This document shows positions 1 through 9,221 of a stretch of 64,000 nucleotides of DNA, one piece after another. The stretch spans positions 372,001 to 436,000 of the forward strand of contig CANMRV010000002.1 in NCBI GenBank assembly GCA_947500435.1, given 5' to 3'. The notes under the pieces are model-generated. The model was not told where the DNA came from. It was given only the letters and a program-made list of their open reading frames with translations, and made no database searches. Each line of letters begins with the position of its first letter. The stretch's first letter is position 1. Made by a program: the position numbers and the translations under genes. The DNA is from an uncultured Flavobacteriaceae bacterium (lineage in GTDB: Bacteria > Bacteroidota > Bacteroidia > Flavobacteriales > Flavobacteriaceae).

Positions 1-1317
1 GATTATAACGACGAGAATGCAGATAAGATAGGAGAATTGCAAGTGCAATTTGAAGAAATGGATGGTTGGAATGCCGATAGCGCCGCCGCCGCATTATTAT
101 CAAACTTAGGTATTCCCGAAGATTTGCATTTCACTACCATGGCAGAAATGGATTCTAAACTAAAAGTTAGAGTGCTTTTGGCTCAAGCTTTATTTGGAAA
201 TCCTGATGTTTTGATTATGGATGAGCCAACCAATGATTTGGATTACGAAACGATAAATTGGCTGGAGAACTTTTTAGCTAACTATGATAATACGGTAATA
301 GTCGTTTCTCACGATCGTCACTTTTTAGATGCAGTTTGTACCCATATTTCCGATATTGATTTTGGTAAAATGAACCATTATTCAGGTAACTACACCTTCT
401 GGTATGAAAGTAGTCAGTTAGCGGCAAGACAAAGGGCGCAACAGAATAAAAAATCGGAAGAGAAGGCGAAAGAACTTCAAGAGTTTATTGCGCGTTTCAG
501 TGCAAATGTTGCAAAAAGTAAACAAGCAACATCTCGTAAGAAAATGTTATCCAAGCTTAAGATAGAAGATATAAAACCTTCAAGCCGTAGATACCCGGCT
601 ATTATTTTTGAAAGAGAACGTGAAGCAGGGGACCAGATTTTAAACATAGATAATCTATCCGCATCCTCAGAAGACGGAGACCTATTGTTCAAAAAAGTCA
701 ATATTAACTTAGCAAAAGGTGATAAGGTTGCTATCATCTCTAGGGATTCAAGAGCTACATCTGCTTTTTACGAAATTATCAATGGGAATAAGAAAGCAGA
801 TACAGGCGATTTTAAATGGGGAGTTACTACAAATCAATCCTACTTACCAGCGGATAATTCTGATTTTTTCACCCAAAATATCACCCTGGTAGATTGGTTG
901 AGACAATGGGCAAAAACGGAAGAAGAGCGCGAGGAAGTCTATATTCGAGGGTTTTTAGGTAAAATGTTATTCAGCGGGGAGGAAGCACTAAAAAAGTGTA
1001 CTGTACTTTCAGGAGGTGAAAAAATTCGTTGTATGCTGAGTAGAATGATGATGTTAAGGGCCAATGTAGTGATGCTTGATGAACCAACTAATCACTTAGA
1101 CTTGGAAAGTATTACCGCATTTAACAACTCTTTGAAGAATTTTAAAGGCACGGTTCTGTTTACCACACATGACCATGAGTTTGCCCAAACTGTTGCCGAT
1201 AGAATCATAGAATTAACCCCTAAAGGCAATATTGACCGGTATTTAACGTTCGATGAATACATGTCCGACCAAACAATTAAAGAACAACGTATGAAGATGT
1301 ACGCGGTCACCGCGTAG
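1..1317 (+). CDS. ABC-F family ATPase, YbiT-like (5' truncated by window edge)
   Basis: The reading frame is open from base 1, so the true start and the first Walker A lie outside the window. What remains is the end of ATPase domain 1 (Walker B IMDEPTNDLD near fragment residue 74, SHDRHF switch), a charged linker containing FSANVAKSKQATSRKK, and a complete domain 2 with signature LSGGEK and Walker B MLDEPTNHLD. The linker and the degenerate first signature (MDSKLK in place of LSGGE) match the YbiT branch of ABC-F proteins, soluble ribosome-associated ATPases rather than transporters. In domain 2 the Walker A position reads SRDSRATS (residues 247-254 of the fragment) where GxxGxGKS/T is expected, so the P-loop glycines and lysine are gone. 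The frame is otherwise intact. Family assignment is firm; the cellular role is inferred from the family. Confidence 0.93.
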   Translation, partial: DYNDENADKIGELQVQFEEMDGWNADSAAAALLSNLGIPEDLHFTTMAEMDSKLKVRVLLAQALFGNPDVLIMDEPTNDLDYETINWLENFLANYDNTVIVVSHDRHFLDAVCTHISDIDFGKMNHYSGNYTFWYESSQLAARQRAQQNKKSEEKAKELQEFIARFSANVAKSKQATSRKKMLSKLKIEDIKPSSRRYPAIIFEREREAGDQILNIDNLSASSEDGDLLFKKVNINLAKGDKVAIISRDSRATSAFYEIINGNKKADTGDFKWGVTTNQSYLPADNSDFFTQNITLVDWLRQWAKTEEEREEVYIRGFLGKMLFSGEEALKKCTVLSGGEKIRCMLSRMMMLRANVVMLDEPTNHLDLESITAFNNSLKNFKGTVLFTTHDHEFAQTVADRIIELTPKGNIDRYLTFDEYMSDQTIKEQRMKMYAVTA

Positions 1318-1366
1318 TTTTCAAAGTGCCCCAAACGCTTACGTACTAACTTTAAAATTCGAACGG

Positions 1367-2503
1367 ATGAAAACCTACACTACTTTTTGTGCCTTTTTGG
1401 CATTGGTCATTTTTAGCTGCTCTAAATCAGATAATGGCTCCGGAGACGGAGATAAAGGTGGAGATACAAGTGTCGACGCTGATTATGTTACACTTTTAAG
1501 TAAAGATGGCTTCCTAAGACCGCAACTGCTCAATGCAAATGCCGAAGTTATTACCCTAAATCCGGCAGAAAGTGCCTTATCCGAAAAAACGATTCCTGAC
1601 CACAGTTATGTAGATGAGTTCTATTTTTTGCAATATCATAAAGATGGTAATTGCGGCGGACAGGTGACGAAGCATAATTTTAAAAGCGATACCACGACTG
1701 ATATACCTGTTTTTACAGATGTCAACGACTGTGATTTAACGGCTACTGCTATTGCTAAATCGGGTAATTCTCTTTTCATTTCCTATATAATAACAAGTGC
1801 TGTCCCAGTTTCATATTTGGTGCGTATTATAGATTTGAACTCTTCTGAATTTAGTTCGGTGGATGTTACCTTGGATAAGAAACCAATTGATTTGGCTGTT
1901 GCCAACAATCGCTTGTTTATATTAACTCTTGATGAGATGATTACAGACGAAAATAGTTTGTCAGTTCTGGATATATCAAACAATACGTTAATTCATGAGA
2001 TGAACTTAGGTTATAGTGTTCGTCGTATTTTCGCAGATTCTCATGACAATGTAATAATTAGTTATGACGAATTACATACTACATTGAACAGCAGTTCACT
2101 GGCATTTGAGTATACACAGTATGAGGGTAGCACTGCACCCAAATTTGCCGCTTCAAAATCTTCTAATTTTGACCTAGAAGGAAGATTGTTTTATGCTATG
2201 GAACCAGGCTCTAATAGTGAGTACCCTCTAGTTCCTGCGATATATGACTTTTCTAAAAAACTGGTTATTCTTTATGCATATGAGAACTTCTTAACTGAGG
2301 CCAAAAGGAATTTTGAATATGAAATAGAAACAACTACTGCCGTTGGTTACGATGAAAAGAACGGTTTAATGTTGATAGGTTATAAAAAAATGAATAGCGC
2401 AGCTCAAGAGGGTGGCTTGTTGAGAATTAAACTAGCTCCAGAACCTGAATTAATCGATAATATTGATTTAGACGGAGTTCCTACAGAAATATTGATTGAC
2501 TAA
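1367..2503 (+). CDS. Predicted lipoprotein, propeller-like, unknown function
   Basis: A 378-residue protein with a lipoprotein signal ending FSC (Cys18), then a Gly/Asp-rich spacer (SDNGSGDGDKGGD) typical of surface-exported flavobacterial lipoproteins. The rest is a string of beta-rich segments with repeated phrases such as LFISYI, LFILTLDEM and NVIISYDE about 45-60 residues apart, suggesting a beta-propeller that reports or binds something outside the cell; this is inference. I recognise no catalytic motif. The gene lies 49 bp after the ABC-F gene on the same strand and ends at a strong hairpin shared with the convergent gene. Confidence 0.85.
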   Translation: MKTYTTFCAFLALVIFSCSKSDNGSGDGDKGGDTSVDADYVTLLSKDGFLRPQLLNANAEVITLNPAESALSEKTIPDHSYVDEFYFLQYHKDGNCGGQVTKHNFKSDTTTDIPVFTDVNDCDLTATAIAKSGNSLFISYIITSAVPVSYLVRIIDLNSSEFSSVDVTLDKKPIDLAVANNRLFILTLDEMITDENSLSVLDISNNTLIHEMNLGYSVRRIFADSHDNVIISYDELHTTLNSSSLAFEYTQYEGSTAPKFAASKSSNFDLEGRLFYAMEPGSNSEYPLVPAIYDFSKKLVILYAYENFLTEAKRNFEYEIETTTAVGYDEKNGLMLIGYKKMNSAAQEGGLLRIKLAPEPELIDNIDLDGVPTEILID

Positions 2504-2519
2504 AAATATTCTTGCCAAT

Positions 2520-2557
2520 AAAAAGCCCCATGAAATACTATTTCATGGGGCTTTTTA
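2520..2557. terminator. Bidirectional rho-independent terminator
   Basis: A near-perfect hairpin: 17 paired bases with a 3-base loop, with GCCCC/GGGGC inside an A-tract/T-tract stem. Because the arms are A-rich on the left and T-rich on the right, it can terminate both the + strand lipoprotein gene ending at 2503 and the - strand gene ending at 2576. Confidence 0.9.
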
Positions 2558-2575
2558 TGTATTTAATGACAAGAC

Positions 2576-3295
2576 TTAAGCGTTGAAATATTTGCTGTTC
2601 CAAATTGCAGGATTAAAGTTTTTGCCAAGAGCAAAACCATAAAAAATTACAACTGCTGCGATTGATTTAAACATGAAAAAGCAAACAATCCAAAACTCTG
2701 CACTTGAACTCGCTTTAGAGAACAATCCTTCCGGGACCATCAAGGTCACCAAATAGCTCAATACTAGCACTAACAAGGTTAGATTGACTATATTCTTAAA
2801 GGGCCACATCATTATTTTTCGCAGAGGATGTAAATCGTTTCCCCATTTATGAATGAGATAGAAGTAGTCATTTCCGATAGGAGCAAACAAAAGAGGGTCG
2901 TCTTTGTCTTTAAGTTTAAAAAGTTTTGAGGGAGCTACAATTTTAAACCCTTTGACCTCGATGCTATGATTTTTTTCTAAGACTTTAATTTTATGGATAG
3001 CTTCTTGCGGAATGTCTCCCTTAAAATATTTTGAATTAAGAAAACGTAGCCTGTAGTCAATGCAGATTCGTTTTATTTGGCTAATATGAAAAATTTTATC
3101 TGTTTCGAGTTGGTTAAAGTCGAATTGGTTCTCAACAACTTTACGACCGCCAGATATATTTTTTTCAATCCGTTCTTGGTTAACGGAATCTGATTTTAGA
3201 ATCTGATAGACTTCCTTAAGAATAAACTCAGATTTCATGTCATCGATTTTAGCTCTGGTAAGCTTTTCTTCGATGTTGGTTTTCTTTAGCAACAT
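2576..3295 (-). CDS. Conserved flavobacterial-type protein with two C-terminal membrane helices
   Basis: A 239-residue protein without a signal peptide. Residues 1-165 are soluble and rich in Lys/Glu; two hydrophobic helices follow near residues 170-190 (NLTLLVLVLSYLVTLMV) and 205-225 (WIVCFFMFKSIAAVVIFYGF), giving a membrane-anchored protein with a large cytoplasmic N-terminus. The region around KWGNDLHPLRKIMMWPFKN just before the first helix is basic, as expected for the cytoplasmic side. I do not recognise a domain. It converges on the preceding lipoprotein gene and is transcribed alone. Confidence 0.8.
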   Translation of the reverse strand: MLLKKTNIEEKLTRAKIDDMKSEFILKEVYQILKSDSVNQERIEKNISGGRKVVENQFDFNQLETDKIFHISQIKRICIDYRLRFLNSKYFKGDIPQEAIHKIKVLEKNHSIEVKGFKIVAPSKLFKLKDKDDPLLFAPIGNDYFYLIHKWGNDLHPLRKIMMWPFKNIVNLTLLVLVLSYLVTLMVPEGLFSKASSSAEFWIVCFFMFKSIAAVVIFYGFALGKNFNPAIWNSKYFNA

Positions 3296-3502
3296 TTTTC
3301 TTTTTTTTTAGCAATTACTCAAATTTAAGGAATTCTCCTGCAAGGGAATTTGAGGCTTTCCATAACTGTGTTAATATTTTGTTAATTTCTATGAATGACA
3401 TATTTCATTAACATGAATTCCTGTCTTATATTGTATCTTGCCGATGAACGTTTACCGTTCGTCGATTATTTGCCCTATTCAATAACCGGAACCGAGAACT
3501 CT

Positions 3503-4063
3503 ATGAAATGTAAGGCCTGCCCCACAGCCATAATTTTGCTATTATTTACCGTAAGTTCATTAGCACAGAACTCATATTCCAATAGTTATTCGAAAACCGA
3601 CATGGATCCCAATGCATCCATTATGTCAAATACGGAAACTTCTAAAAATCACAAGACCTTATTAGCTGCCATGAGAGCGGCGGATTTAGATGAAATACTA
3701 GGTTTTGATGGACCATTCACCGTGTTTGCCCCTTCTGATTTAGCCTTTGAAAAACTACCGAGTAATACCGTTGCTCAACTTTTAGACCCAACAAATAAGA
3801 AGGAAGTTCAGGCATTAATGACCTATCATATTATTGCGGGTAATTTTTCTGCCTCCAAGATTTTAAAAGCAATGTGCAGAGGTGGTGGAGAAGCATCTTT
3901 TACGACGGTTAATGGAGATGAACTTACCACAACAATGCAAGGTGTTGATATCATACTTACGGACAACTTTGGAAATAGGGCTAAAATCACAACAGCCGAT
4001 GCTAATCAGTGCAATGGGGTAATCCATGAAATTGACACCGTAATTAGACCAAGCAAGCTTTAA
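3503..4063 (+). CDS. Secreted fasciclin (FAS1) domain protein
   Basis: A 186-residue protein starting at the ATG at 3503, chosen because it gives a clean signal peptide (MKCKACPTAIILLLFTVSSLAQ region); the frame is open further upstream to 3395 but that part is not signal-like. A single FAS1 domain fills residues about 50-185: the conserved blocks GPFTVFAPSDLAFEKLP, MTYHIIAGNF and NGVIHEIDTVIRP are all present. FAS1 domains act in cell-surface adhesion and protein interaction. An internal Cys pair (MCRGGGE, NQCNG) could form a disulphide. The gene ends 3 bp from the convergent pheT stop, leaving no room for a terminator. Confidence 0.9.
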   Translation: MKCKACPTAIILLLFTVSSLAQNSYSNSYSKTDMDPNASIMSNTETSKNHKTLLAAMRAADLDEILGFDGPFTVFAPSDLAFEKLPSNTVAQLLDPTNKKEVQALMTYHIIAGNFSASKILKAMCRGGGEASFTTVNGDELTTTMQGVDIILTDNFGNRAKITTADANQCNGVIHEIDTVIRPSKL

Positions 4064-4066
4064 TAG

Positions 4067-6490
4067 TTAACGCAATTCGGCGCTCAGTTCACTTTCATAG
4101 CGCTTTTGAAGCTTACCCATTATTTTATCAATCTGCTTATCAGTTAACGTGCTATTTTCATCTAATAGGGTAAAACTTACCGCGTAGGATTTCTTTCCTT
4201 CCGGCAATTTCTTTCCTGTATAAACATCAAATAGATTGACTTGCTTTAAGAATTTCTTTTCAGTTTGAAAGGCAAGATCATGTACTTCTTTGAAAGTAGT
4301 CCCTTTGTCAAGCAGTAACGCGAAATCACGTTTAACTTGGGGATATTTCGGAATATCCTTAAAAACAATTTCTGTTTTAGCAACAAATTCTAAAATATGG
4401 TCCCAGTTGAAATCGGCATGAAAGACATCCTGCTTAATATCAAACTTTTTCAAGATTGATTTTTTTACTAAACCAAGAGTCACTAATTCCTTTTTACGCG
4501 CCATAAGGGCTATTCCCTCCGAGAAATCCGAATCACCCAATGGAGTTGAAGTGACTACTGTAATTCCCAAACGCGCCAATACCTTTTCTGCGGTAGCTTT
4601 TAGAAAATAGAAATCTGTTTTTTCGGTAGTTTTCGCCCAACTATCTTCGTTTCGGTTTCCGGTTGCGAATAGGGTTAAATGCTTATTTTCAACTCTTCCG
4701 GATTCATATTGATGATAGGTTTTGCCAAATTCAAAGAATTTCAAATTTGGGCGCTTTCTATTGATATTATGAGAAATAGCAGTAAGACCGGAAAACAACA
4801 TGGACTGCCGCATCACTGACAAATCATTACTCAACGGATTAAGCATTTTTACACTATGCTCTGCTTTTATACTTGACGAAAGTTCTTGATATTCTGGAGC
4901 AGTAAGACTGTTGGCCAAAATTTCAAAGAAACCTTGCGCAGCCAAATGATTTCCGACAACGTTCTGTAATTTATAATCCTCGAATTTCGATGTTGGCGCA
5001 ATAGAAGCGTTCAGTTTTTCGGTAAAAAGAATGTTGTTGTAGCCGAATACGCGTAATATTTCTTCAATTACATCAACATCTCTTTGAACATCTACACGAT
5101 AGGAGGGAATCATTAAACCCAATCCAGTTTCAGTCACGTTCATGACTTTGATATCCAAAGAAGATAAAATCGATTTAATAACATCTCTAGGAATTTCTTG
5201 GCCTATTAACGAGTTGATTTTATCAAAACTTAAAAAGACTTGATTGTCCGATACTTTATTAGGATAAAGGTCAACAATTTCAGAAGTAATCTCGCCGCCA
5301 GCAATTTCTTTTATCAAAACTGCCGCTCTTCTCAGTGCAAACTCCACATTTTCGATATCAATACCACGTTCAAAACGGAAGGAGGCATCTGTATTCAAAC
5401 CATGTCTCTTGGCCGATTTTCTTATAGACACAGGGTCAAAGTAGGCACTTTCTAAGAAGATGGAAGTTGTATGTTCGCTCACTCCCGAATGTACGCCTCC
5501 AAAAACACCGGCGATACACATGGGCTTTTCGATATCACATATCATCAAATCCTCTTCGTGCAATTCACGTTCTACTTCATCCAATGTGGTGAACTTAGTG
5601 CCCTTTGGTAATGTCTTTACAACTATTTTCTTCCCTTTTATTTTGTCCGCGTCAAACGCGTGTAGGGGTTGACCTAATTCATGAAGGACATAATTGGTAG
5701 CATCTACTAAATTGTTTTTCGGAGTAATTCCAATAGCATTCAATCTATTTTTTAACCAATCTGGCGAAGGCTGTACGATGAGATTGCTTAATGTGATTCC
5801 GCAATAACGCGGTGCCAGTTTACTATCTTCTACTTCAACATCGATTTTTAATGACCTGTCTGTGATATTGAAATTAGTTACGGGAGGCGTAATCAATTCC
5901 AATTCTATTTCTCTTTGACGAAGCCCCGCTCTTAAATCCCTAGCGACTCCATAATGACTCATGGCGTCTGCACGGTTGGGGGTCAATCCTATTTCAAATA
6001 CTTGGTCATTTTCAACTTCAAAGATTTCCGAACAAAGTGTACCGACTTTAAGATTTTCATCAAGAATCATAATTCCATCGTGACTCTCTCCCAAACCCAA
6101 TTCATCTTCGGCGCAAATCATTCCATGACTTTCTTCGCCGCGAATCTTTCCTTTTTTTATCGTCCAAGGTTCTCCATCACTATACAGAGTAGTACCTATG
6201 GTAGCAACGGGAACTTTTTGTCCAGCTGCAACATTAGGAGCTCCACAAACAATTTGAACGGGTTCGCCGGCTCCGATATCAACCGTTGTCAGTTTTAATC
6301 GGTCAGCGTTTGGGTGTTGAATGCAAGTTTTAACATGCCCTACAACGACACCTTTTAATCCGCCTTGCACAGATTCAAAAGAAGTAACTCCCTCGACTTC
6401 TAATCCTAAATCGGTTAAAAGCTCAGAAGTTTGGTCGGCTTCCCAATCTATTTTTATGAATTGTTTGAGCCAGTTGTATGAGATGTTCAT
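4067..6490 (-). CDS. pheT: Phenylalanyl-tRNA synthetase beta subunit
   Basis: An 807-residue protein, the normal length for bacterial PheT. With PheS it forms the alpha2beta2 enzyme that charges tRNA-Phe. Order of domains: an EMAP/tRNA-binding domain (about 40-150, with HPNADRLKLTTVDIG and GAPNVAAGQ), the B3/B4 editing domain (about 210-390), a B5 domain (about 400-475, SYRVDVQRDVDVIEE), the catalytic-like core, and a C-terminal FDX-ACB anticodon-binding domain (about 713-805, from KDIPKYPQVKRDFALLLD). pheS is not in the window, as is common in Bacteroidota where the subunits are unlinked. It is transcribed alone. Confidence 0.98.
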   Translation of the reverse strand: MNISYNWLKQFIKIDWEADQTSELLTDLGLEVEGVTSFESVQGGLKGVVVGHVKTCIQHPNADRLKLTTVDIGAGEPVQIVCGAPNVAAGQKVPVATIGTTLYSDGEPWTIKKGKIRGEESHGMICAEDELGLGESHDGIMILDENLKVGTLCSEIFEVENDQVFEIGLTPNRADAMSHYGVARDLRAGLRQREIELELITPPVTNFNITDRSLKIDVEVEDSKLAPRYCGITLSNLIVQPSPDWLKNRLNAIGITPKNNLVDATNYVLHELGQPLHAFDADKIKGKKIVVKTLPKGTKFTTLDEVERELHEEDLMICDIEKPMCIAGVFGGVHSGVSEHTTSIFLESAYFDPVSIRKSAKRHGLNTDASFRFERGIDIENVEFALRRAAVLIKEIAGGEITSEIVDLYPNKVSDNQVFLSFDKINSLIGQEIPRDVIKSILSSLDIKVMNVTETGLGLMIPSYRVDVQRDVDVIEEILRVFGYNNILFTEKLNASIAPTSKFEDYKLQNVVGNHLAAQGFFEILANSLTAPEYQELSSSIKAEHSVKMLNPLSNDLSVMRQSMLFSGLTAISHNINRKRPNLKFFEFGKTYHQYESGRVENKHLTLFATGNRNEDSWAKTTEKTDFYFLKATAEKVLARLGITVVTSTPLGDSDFSEGIALMARKKELVTLGLVKKSILKKFDIKQDVFHADFNWDHILEFVAKTEIVFKDIPKYPQVKRDFALLLDKGTTFKEVHDLAFQTEKKFLKQVNLFDVYTGKKLPEGKKSYAVSFTLLDENSTLTDKQIDKIMGKLQKRYESELSAELR

Positions 6491-6621
6491 GGATTGGTTT
6501 TAAAGGGCGTAAAGATAAAACAATGCATTAAGACATTCAATAGGGATGCATTCGAATTGCTTTAATTTTTAAGTGTTGGTTTTTTGTTGTTATTTCGACA
6601 TTGAGAACAAATATTCCCGTT

Positions 6622-7845
6622 ATGAAAAAAATTGCCAGCCTCTTTCTATTGCTATTTGTATTGACCTCATGTACTGAGGAAAAAAAGAACTCCCTTGCGG
6701 AGGGAATTTGGCTTGCAGAGTTAACCGCAATTGATGATGAAATACTTCCCTTTAACTTCAAATTAATGAAGACTGCGGATGACAAACTCCAAATGGAAAT
6801 CTATAATGCGGAAGAGGTCATTCTTGTTGATGAAATTGAAATTAAGGGAGATTCTATATGGATTAAGTTTCCCGTTTTTGAAGGGTATATCGCTGGAAAA
6901 TTTATAGAGAACTCCATTGAAGGACAGTTCATAAAAGAAAGTTTAGACCGAATTGTTCCGTTTAAAGCTACGTATGGAGTTTCTGAACGTTTTAGAAATA
7001 GTAGTCAATCCAAAGAAAACATATCAGGAATTTGGGAAACAGAATTTGATGTTGATACTGAAGATTCATATAAAGCCAAAGGCATCTTCGTCCAGAAGGG
7101 AGATAAGGTAACAGGAACGTATCGCACAGAGACTGGAGACTATAGATTTTTAGAAGGCGTCGTAACTGGAGATTCACTCAAAGTTTCTGCTTTCGATGGT
7201 GCTCACGCATTTGTATTTGCAGCAACGGTTACCGATAGTAGCATGAACGGAGCTTTTTATTCCGGAAATCATTCCAAAGAACTTTTTACAGCAAAACGTA
7301 ATGAGGCTTTTGAATTGACAAGTTCTGATTCCCTTACGTTTATCAAAGAAGGATATGACAAGTTTGCTTTCTCGTTTCCAAATGCAGAAGGAGAAATGAT
7401 TTCTTTGGAGGATGACCGCTTTAAAAACAAGGTGGTGGTTGCGCAGATTATGGGAACATGGTGTCCCAATTGTTTGGATGAAACTAAGTACTATATGGAT
7501 TATCTAAAAAAGAACCCGAATACGGATTTAGAAATTATTGCCATTGCTTTTGAATATGCCAAAACCAAAGATGGTGCTTTTAAAAGTATGAAGCGTATGA
7601 AAGATAGAATAGGGGTGGAGTACCCAATGGTATTGGCGCAATTTGGCTCTTCTGATAAGGCATTAGCGCAGGAAAAATTACCCATGTTGAATCATGTTTT
7701 ATCGTACCCAACCTCCATATTCATTGATAAAAAAGGAAATGTTAGAAAAATTCACACAGGCTTCAACGGCCCTGCGACGGGGGAGAAGTTTGTTGAATTT
7801 CAAAAGGAGTTTGATGGCTTTGTGAAGGAACTGCTTGCAGAATAA
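6622..7845 (+). CDS. TlpA/ResA-like thioredoxin-fold lipoprotein
   Basis: A 407-residue protein started at the ATG at 6622, which gives a lipoprotein signal ending LTSC. Residues about 25-225 form a beta-rich N-terminal region containing two similar modules, each with SLAEGIWLAEL/ENISGIWETEF-type openings. A thioredoxin fold follows in the last 150 residues with the redox motif GTWCPNC and a later cis-Pro segment (YPTSIFID). Such periplasmic, membrane-tethered proteins reduce or oxidise cysteines of exported or cytochrome proteins. The partner is not visible here. Start by TTG at 6601 is possible but would precede the signal with extra polar residues. Confidence 0.9.
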   Translation: MKKIASLFLLLFVLTSCTEEKKNSLAEGIWLAELTAIDDEILPFNFKLMKTADDKLQMEIYNAEEVILVDEIEIKGDSIWIKFPVFEGYIAGKFIENSIEGQFIKESLDRIVPFKATYGVSERFRNSSQSKENISGIWETEFDVDTEDSYKAKGIFVQKGDKVTGTYRTETGDYRFLEGVVTGDSLKVSAFDGAHAFVFAATVTDSSMNGAFYSGNHSKELFTAKRNEAFELTSSDSLTFIKEGYDKFAFSFPNAEGEMISLEDDRFKNKVVVAQIMGTWCPNCLDETKYYMDYLKKNPNTDLEIIAIAFEYAKTKDGAFKSMKRMKDRIGVEYPMVLAQFGSSDKALAQEKLPMLNHVLSYPTSIFIDKKGNVRKIHTGFNGPATGEKFVEFQKEFDGFVKELLAE

Positions 7846-7852
7846 ATGATAA

Positions 7853-8077
7853 AAGCTCCTTCCCCATGCAGGGCAAGGTGTCCGCCAAAGCGGACGGAAG
7901 GGGTAGAGCACAAGCCAGAATCAAAAACTCCAAACCTTTAATTTTCACACTCGATTTAGCGACTAAAAATATTGGTTCGGTTTGTTCGGACAAGGACTTA
8001 GGTTTTGAACCCTTCGGTCTTCCGTTCGTAAAAAAAAGCGAACAGAATCCACCTTCCACTTTCTGGGGAAGGAACTT
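7853..8077. repeat. Intergenic repeat element with imperfect 28-bp terminal inverted repeats
   Basis: The whole space between the convergent ends of the thioredoxin gene and leuB. Left end 7853-7880 and right end 8050-8077 are inverted copies matching at 22 of 28 positions (shared core TCCTTCCCCA ... AAGGTG). Inside the left end lies a second hairpin (GTCCGC/GCGGAC, 7881-7897 region). No protein-coding gene is convincing: the open frame at 7866-8108 is low-complexity read-through of the element. The right-end core recurs at 35062-35078. It looks like a MITE-like or terminator-like dispersed element. Confidence 0.6.
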
Positions 8078-8100
8078 AAAATCTAATTTGGAGTTGAGTT

Positions 8101-9219
8101 TTAAATAATTGTAGATCTGCCCAAATCAATATTCTCATCATTGATATTTGGGTCTTCATCTGAATCCACAATATTATCTGCGATAAAATCACCAACATAA
8201 TCAGTGCCGTATTTGTCGCTTCCCAAAATATCAGTGGTAGTTACCCCTTTTTTAAACGACTTTTGAACTGCAGCAGCAACTGCACTGGCTTCTTCATACA
8301 GTCCGAAATGTTGCAACATTAAAACCGCACTGAAGATGGCAGCTACGGGGTTGGCAATATTTTTTCCTTTTGCCTGAGGGTATGAACCATGAAAAGGTGA
8401 GAACATGGCATTTTCATTTCCTACGGAAGCTGAAGGTAATAAACCCATTGACCCAATAATTACACTCCCAAGGCTGGTAAGGATATCCCCGAACATATTT
8501 TCGGTCAATATAACATCAAACTGTGATGGATTGGCCATTAGCTGCACAACGATGTTATCAATAAAAAGACATTCTAAATGTACCTCAGGATAACTATCAG
8601 AAATCTCGGTAACCACTTTGCGCCATAGACGTGAGGTCTCTAGAACATTTGCCTTATCTACTAAGGTAAGTCGACCTCTGCGTTTTTTGGCGGCCTTAAA
8701 TGCCAAGTGTGCTATTCTAGTAATTTCTTTTTCAGAATATTCACATAGGTCTGAGGCTATGGTAGCTTCATCATTAAGATTTTTCTTTCCATAGTAAATA
8801 CCACCGGTTAATTCTCGATAAATAACAAAATCAGTTCCTTTAACTATCTTTTTTGGTAGAACAGAATTTTTAGCGAGAATGGGAAATACTTTTACGGGTC
8901 GAATACTAGCGAAAAGACCTAACTCTTTCCGGAGCTTAAGTAAGCCCTGTTCTGGTCGAACTCGTGCTTCGGGGTCATTATCATATTCCAATGCTCCGAT
9001 AGCGCCAAATAATATGGCATCTGAATCTTTACAAAGTTGGAGCGTTTCTTTTGGCAGTGCCTTTCCATCATTAGAGATGGCTACTGCTCCCACAGGAGCC
9101 TCGGTATATGTAAAACGGTGATTGAAGGTTTCTTCTACGGCTTGAAGGCATTTTACAGCTTGTGCCAGCACTTCAGGTCCGATTCCATCTCCTCCTAACA
9201 ATGCTATTTTTAGATTCAT
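8101..9219 (-). CDS. leuB: 3-isopropylmalate dehydrogenase
   Basis: A 372-residue NAD-dependent dehydrogenase that oxidises and decarboxylates 3-isopropylmalate in leucine synthesis. It has the N-terminal GGDGIGPEV motif, the substrate-binding GLFASIRPVK region, the catalytic Tyr segment (YRELTGGIYYG), Lys in VDKANVLETSRLWRK and the metal-site region LTENMFGDILTSLGS, followed by GSYPQAKGKNIANPVA. The C-terminus is slightly extended and acidic (VDSDEDPNINDENIDLG). It lies 2 bp after leuA in the same operon. leuC and leuD are not in the window. Confidence 0.97.
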   Translation of the reverse strand: MNLKIALLGGDGIGPEVLAQAVKCLQAVEETFNHRFTYTEAPVGAVAISNDGKALPKETLQLCKDSDAILFGAIGALEYDNDPEARVRPEQGLLKLRKELGLFASIRPVKVFPILAKNSVLPKKIVKGTDFVIYRELTGGIYYGKKNLNDEATIASDLCEYSEKEITRIAHLAFKAAKKRRGRLTLVDKANVLETSRLWRKVVTEISDSYPEVHLECLFIDNIVVQLMANPSQFDVILTENMFGDILTSLGSVIIGSMGLLPSASVGNENAMFSPFHGSYPQAKGKNIANPVAAIFSAVLMLQHFGLYEEASAVAAAVQKSFKKGVTTTDILGSDKYGTDYVGDFIADNIVDSDEDPNINDENIDLGRSTII

Positions 9220-9221
9220 TG

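Noticed and set aside
3395..3502. Upstream extension of the fasciclin gene
   Set aside because: The extra residues precede a clear signal peptide and contain Pro and charged residues unfit for a signal.
7866..8108. 80-residue open frame between the thioredoxin gene and leuB
   Set aside because: It lies wholly inside the inverted-repeat element, overlaps the leuB end and has no protein-like pattern.
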